A DNA stretch of 64,000 bases from Streptomyces sp. ALI-76-A (lineage in GTDB: Bacteria > Actinomycetota > Actinomycetes > Streptomycetales > Streptomycetaceae): assembly GCF_030287445.1 (NCBI RefSeq), contig NZ_JASVWB010000002.1:4836001-4900000 (forward strand). Reading direction: 5' to 3'. Of this stretch, positions 61,657 to 64,000 are shown piece by piece. How positions within the stretch are numbered: the first letter of the stretch is position 1; every line of letters begins with the position of its first letter. The notes under the pieces are model-generated. The model saw only the letters and a program-made list of their open reading frames with translations, ran no database searches and was not told the origin of the DNA. The translations under genes were made by a program, and so were the position numbers.

Positions 61657-61725
61657 ATGACGCCGTACGTTCTCGGCCAGCTTCCGCCGATGCCACAGCA
61701 CCACGACACCGACGCCACCGTCTGA
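61657..61725 (+). CDS. 22-codon ORF with strong ribosome-binding site
   Basis: MTPYVLGQLPPMPQHHDTDATV, 22 residues (61657-61725 including stop). GGAGGGG lies 7 bases before the ATG, a better site than most genes here. It reads away from the divergent nSTAND gene. The peptide is Pro/His/Asp-rich with no signal sequence, no membrane helix and no cysteine. It may be a small regulatory peptide, a modified-peptide precursor, or a remnant; no modification enzyme is nearby. Confidence 0.35.
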   Translation: MTPYVLGQLPPMPQHHDTDATV

Positions 61726-61951
61726 GCCCCGGCGGTCCCATAGCCGCGGGGCTTCCGAGGAGTACGTGGGGATCCTCGGCGGATTCGTGAGAATCCACCG
61801 CGGCCCGTGCGGATCCGACCATGAGTGGAGGGATCCGGAGAGGACCGCGGCGCCGCGGCCCCGGCGAGGGCGCCGCACCCGCCGCCCCACCCCCACGGAC
61901 CCGCTCCCGCCCCGGCCCACGCCCCCGGCGCGGACCACCCCAGCCCGCACC

Positions 61952-61993
61952 GTCCGGTACCGGTCCCCACGAGGGGAGGGACCGGTGCCGGAC
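61952..61993. terminator. Strong hairpin in the gap after the small ORF
   Basis: gtccggtaccggtccc and gggaccggtgccggac form a 16-bp stem with one mismatch and a 10-base loop. It lies about 230 bp after the 22-codon ORF and could end that transcript. Sequence between 61726 and 61951 is GC-rich with a GGATTC-GTGA-GAATCC inverted repeat at 61781-61796 and no gene. Confidence 0.6.
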
Positions 61994-62062
61994 GTCGCGG
62001 TATCACCTGCTCTCACCGCGGAACGGCCGGTCACGCCGACCGGGGTGAAAGATCACCACTAG

Positions 62063-62200
62063 ACCAACCGTCCAATCGCCGAGCCCCTGGTCCGGCGCAT
62101 CTTCCAGACCGCCATCGAGGAGCACGTCGCCGACGAACGTACGGGGTACGGCCTTCCTCGCCCTCACGTGCTGGGCATCATGACGGGAACGTCGACGTAG
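62063..62200 (+). pseudogene. Coding-like remnant without a start
   Basis: After an in-frame stop at 62060-62062 the frame reads PIAEPLVRRIFQTAIEEHVA then DERTGYGLPRPHVLGIMTG, ending TST* at 62198-62200. It has protein-like composition but no start codon or ribosome site, so it is probably the 3' end of a deleted gene. I cannot assign a family. Confidence 0.4.
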
Positions 62201-62285
62201 CGTGACGGCTCTGGGCGATCGGCGCGGTGGAAAACTCCTTGTGCCCGAAGGAGCGGATCTGGAAGATCACTGGGGTATTCCGACC

Positions 62286-62321
62286 GGATTCGGATTCGGA
62301 TCCAGGTTCTGATTCTGATTC
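62286..62321. repeat. Hexanucleotide repeat in the LamG gene leader
   Basis: Six contiguous 6-bp units: ggattc, ggattc, ggatcc, aggttc, tgattc, tgattc (62286-62321), ending just before the AGAGGGGGG ribosome site of the gene at 62340. AT content is well above the surroundings. Confidence 0.85.
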
Positions 62322-62339
62322 CGCAAAAAGAGGGGGGCC

Positions 62340-63161
62340 ATGTACGACAGACATCGCGCCGCGTCTGTGGCGTCGGGCGCCGTCGCGCTCGTGTTCACAC
62401 TCGGTGCGCTCCCTGGCGCCGCCTACGCGGCCGGCCAGGGGCACGGAGTCCGGGCCCAGGAGACGTCACTGAGCCGTGAGGGCTACTGGCCCTTGGAGAA
62501 CGCGCCAGGCGGAACCGCTCCCAACGTGGAGCCCGAGGGGTTGCCGCTGACCTTGAACGGTGACGCGTGGATCTACCACAACGAGGACATCTTCGGAGAC
62601 CCCGCACTGGTGGATCAGGGCGATCTCCGGCTCGACGGCGACGCCGACTGGGCTGCGACCTCCGCGGCACCGGTCGACGGGGACGGAAGCTTCACCCTCG
62701 CCGCCCGTGCCCGCCTGGCCGCCGCCGACGACAGGACCCACACCGTCCTGTCACTCCCGGGCTCCGACGCCGACCGCCTCGCGATCCGGTACCAGGCGGC
62801 GACCGGGAAGTGGGAAGTCGTGGTGTCCACCAAGGACAAGGCGAACGCCCCGCAGGTGGTCATCACCGAGGAGCAGGATCTGCCCGATGACGATCCCCAC
62901 GGTGTGGGCGACCACTTGGCCGCGGTCTTCGACGCCCCCGCTCGCGAACTTCGTTTCTATGTGAACGGCCAGCTGGCCACCACGTCGACTGCCGTGGACA
63001 CGACCTCGTGGACGGCCTCAGGCGGTCTCCAGGTGGGCCGCTCGGCGATCCACGACGAGTACTTCCAGGGCACCGTCGACGAGGTACGCGCCTACTCGGG
63101 CGCCGCGACTCCGACCATGATCAGCCAGATGGCCTCCCTGACGGGAGCCCCCGACCTCTGA
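62340..63161 (+). CDS. Secreted LamG-like jellyroll domain protein
   Basis: 273 residues from ATG 62340. A signal peptide (residues ~1-30, with VASGAVALVFTLGALPGAA and a cleavage-like AYA-A) precedes a concanavalin A/laminin G-like domain: DGSFTLAARARLAAADDRTH, LSLPGSDADRLAIRYQAATG, LRFYVNGQLATTSTAVD and FQGTVDEVRAYSGA. Such domains bind sugars or envelope glycans. No enzymatic domain is attached. It is upstream of the convergent tRNA gene. Confidence 0.85.
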   Translation: MYDRHRAASVASGAVALVFTLGALPGAAYAAGQGHGVRAQETSLSREGYWPLENAPGGTAPNVEPEGLPLTLNGDAWIYHNEDIFGDPALVDQGDLRLDGDADWAATSAAPVDGDGSFTLAARARLAAADDRTHTVLSLPGSDADRLAIRYQAATGKWEVVVSTKDKANAPQVVITEEQDLPDDDPHGVGDHLAAVFDAPARELRFYVNGQLATTSTAVDTTSWTASGGLQVGRSAIHDEYFQGTVDEVRAYSGAATPTMISQMASLTGAPDL

Positions 63162-63363
63162 GCACCGGACGGGTCGGCCACATCCATCGGCCGTGAAACC
63201 CACCGGTCACGCCCGAGCCCCCGCACGCGACACATCGGCGTACGGGGGCTCGCCCACGCGTCCTCAGTGGTCGCCGCCGTTCGGACTCATGGGCAGCCCT
63301 CACCGACGGCATCTCCAGACGAACCCGAAACGCACGTCACGCGGTCACGCAAGCACCAACGCC

Positions 63364-63396
63364 AGAGGGCCCTCACCTACCCGGTGAGGGCCCTCT
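63364..63396 (-). terminator. Terminator of the tRNA-Pro transcript
   Basis: Perfect 14-bp stem (63364-63377 with 63383-63396) and a 5-base loop, 17 bp beyond the 3' end of the tRNA on its strand. The gap from 63162 to 63363 shows no gene. Confidence 0.85.
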
Positions 63397-63413
63397 GACC
63401 TGCTACTAAGCTG

Positions 63414-63487
63414 TCGGGGTGGCGGGATTTGAACCCACGACCTCTTCGTCCCGAACGAAGCGCGCTGCCAAGCTGCGCTACACCCCG
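63414..63487 (-). tRNA. tRNA-Pro (anticodon CGG)
   Basis: 74 nt. On the minus strand it folds into a full cloverleaf: acceptor CGGGGTG/CACCCCG with discriminator A, D-arm GCGC/GCGC, anticodon stem CTTCG/CGAAG with loop TTCGGGA (anticodon CGG), and T-arm GTGGG-TTCAAAT-CCCGC. CCA is not encoded. tRNA 3' ends are common integration sites for actinobacterial mobile elements. Confidence 0.95.
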
Positions 63488-63554
63488 ATTGTCGCTGCTC
63501 GTCGCGGCGACGTCGTTTACTTTAGCCCACCGGTGGCCGGAGACGAAATCCGGT

Positions 63555-64000
63555 TTAGCCGCAGTGGCGGGTGGGGTTCGGGCGGGCGTGGTCGAGGGCC
63601 ACGAGGAGGACGGCGAGGGCGTAGAAGGCGAGGCCGAGGAACAGGGCGTTGCCCAGGACGCTCTTGTAGCCGTGGTGGTCCACGTCCAGGAACGGGTAGA
63701 GGTAGCGGGCCTGGGTCCCGGACGGGAGCAGCTCGCCGCGGGTCAGGGAGAAGACCAGGTAGGCCACCGGGTAGAGAAGCCAGGGGACTGCCCGGCGGAG
63801 GCGCAGGGCACCGGGGGCGGTGAGGAGCAGCCAGTCCAGCAAGGCCGCCGCGGGGACCACCGTATGCAGGAGCTGGTTCGAGAGTGCGTGCCAGCCCGTG
63901 GGGGCCGTGGCCGCCTCGCCGGTCATCGAGAACGGGCTCGCCTCGTTGGCCAGGAGCAGGTGGTGCACCAGGCCCGTGATCGTGACGTAGAGCAGGGCGG
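63555..64000 (-). CDS. Pr6Pr-type integral membrane protein, partial
   Basis: At least 148 residues; the frame is open to the window edge, so the N-terminus is missing. Hydrophobic segments and motifs YVTITGLVHHLLLANEA, NQLLHTVVPAAALLDWLLLT, AVPWLLYPVAYLVFSLTRGE, RYLYPFLDVDHHGYKSVLGN and LFLGLAFYALAVLLVALDHA fit the six-helix Pr6Pr family of unknown function. Stops at TAA 63555, facing the tRNA gene. Confidence 0.85.
   Translation of the reverse strand, partial: ALLYVTITGLVHHLLLANEASPFSMTGEAATAPTGWHALSNQLLHTVVPAAALLDWLLLTAPGALRLRRAVPWLLYPVAYLVFSLTRGELLPSGTQARYLYPFLDVDHHGYKSVLGNALFLGLAFYALAVLLVALDHARPNPTRHCG

Noticed and set aside
61821..62205. Several overlapping short frames in the 61.8-62.2 kb gap
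   Set aside because: Pro/Arg/Gly-rich and present in multiple frames, as expected of noncoding high-GC DNA; only the remnant at 62063-62200 has protein-like composition.

Overview
The window is high-GC actinobacterial chromosome, almost certainly Streptomyces. Evidence: third-codon-position G/C bias throughout, many GTG and some TTG starts, 4- and 8-bp start/stop overlaps inside operons, and lineage-typical families (DUF397 beside an XRE regulator with a DUF5753-type C-terminus, DUF3151, DUF5063, a SigE-family ECF sigma factor, several Ser/Thr kinases with Pro-rich linkers). From memory, the order fba, DUF3151, kynA, kynU, paired two-component systems, P450, eutBC, purA, ybaB-recR, ask-asd resembles the SCO36xx core region of S. 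coelicolor; no database search was done. No insertion sequence, prophage or CRISPR array was seen.

Layout. 1-6.6 kb: end of a DUF2617 gene, a membrane spermidine-synthase-like protein, an SRPBCC membrane protein, an aldose-1-epimerase-like gene, pyrE, fba and a DUF3151 gene. 6.6-10.7 kb: a tryptophan-to-anthranilate catabolic set (kynA-kynU, a candidate formamidase, a TetR regulator). 10.7-17.3 kb: one tightly overlapping run of a secreted hydrolase, a membrane acyltransferase and two paralogous NarL-type sensor/regulator pairs, with the same 20-bp element upstream of each half. 17.2-19.0 kb: a whiJ-like module (ATPase, XRE regulator, DUF397) with an 18-bp perfect palindrome in its divergent promoter region. 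19-24.4 kb: P450, APC permease and ethanolamine ammonia-lyase EutBC. 24.4-27.4 kb: a broken Uma2-type gene, a diacylglycerol-kinase-like gene and purA. 27.5-32.3 kb: small conserved genes, a GntR regulator, a class III aminotransferase, and a DJ-1/PfpI-MarR pair. 32.4-37.6 kb: Ser/Thr kinase, SLATT-like membrane protein, ybaB-recR-DUF5063. 37.7-42.9 kb: secreted NTF2-like protein, OmpR-type two-component system, ask-asd. 42.9-46.2 kb: a possible small RNA, an ECF sigma factor with a membrane partner, and SURF1. 46.3-54.5 kb: S9 peptidase, double-RCK channel, a YraQ-like permease with its TIGR03943 partner, an XRE regulator and a flavodoxin-fold oxidoreductase. 54.5-61.4 kb: a second Ser/Thr kinase, a partial copy of its catalytic domain, and a 1399-residue HTH/nSTAND/transmembrane/WD40 protein. 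61.4-64 kb: an accessory-looking gap with a 22-codon ORF, a coding remnant and repeats, then a secreted LamG-like protein, tRNA-Pro(CGG) and part of a Pr6Pr-type membrane protein.

The central nucleotide, lysine/diaminopimelate and glycolytic genes are ordinary core genes. The unusual material is regulatory and repetitive: short tandem repeats recur at gene ends, in promoter gaps and inside linkers. The clearest case is an eight-unit 15-bp array between a channel and a permease. The most distinctive protein is the membrane-tethered nSTAND protein with 14 predicted WD40 blades.
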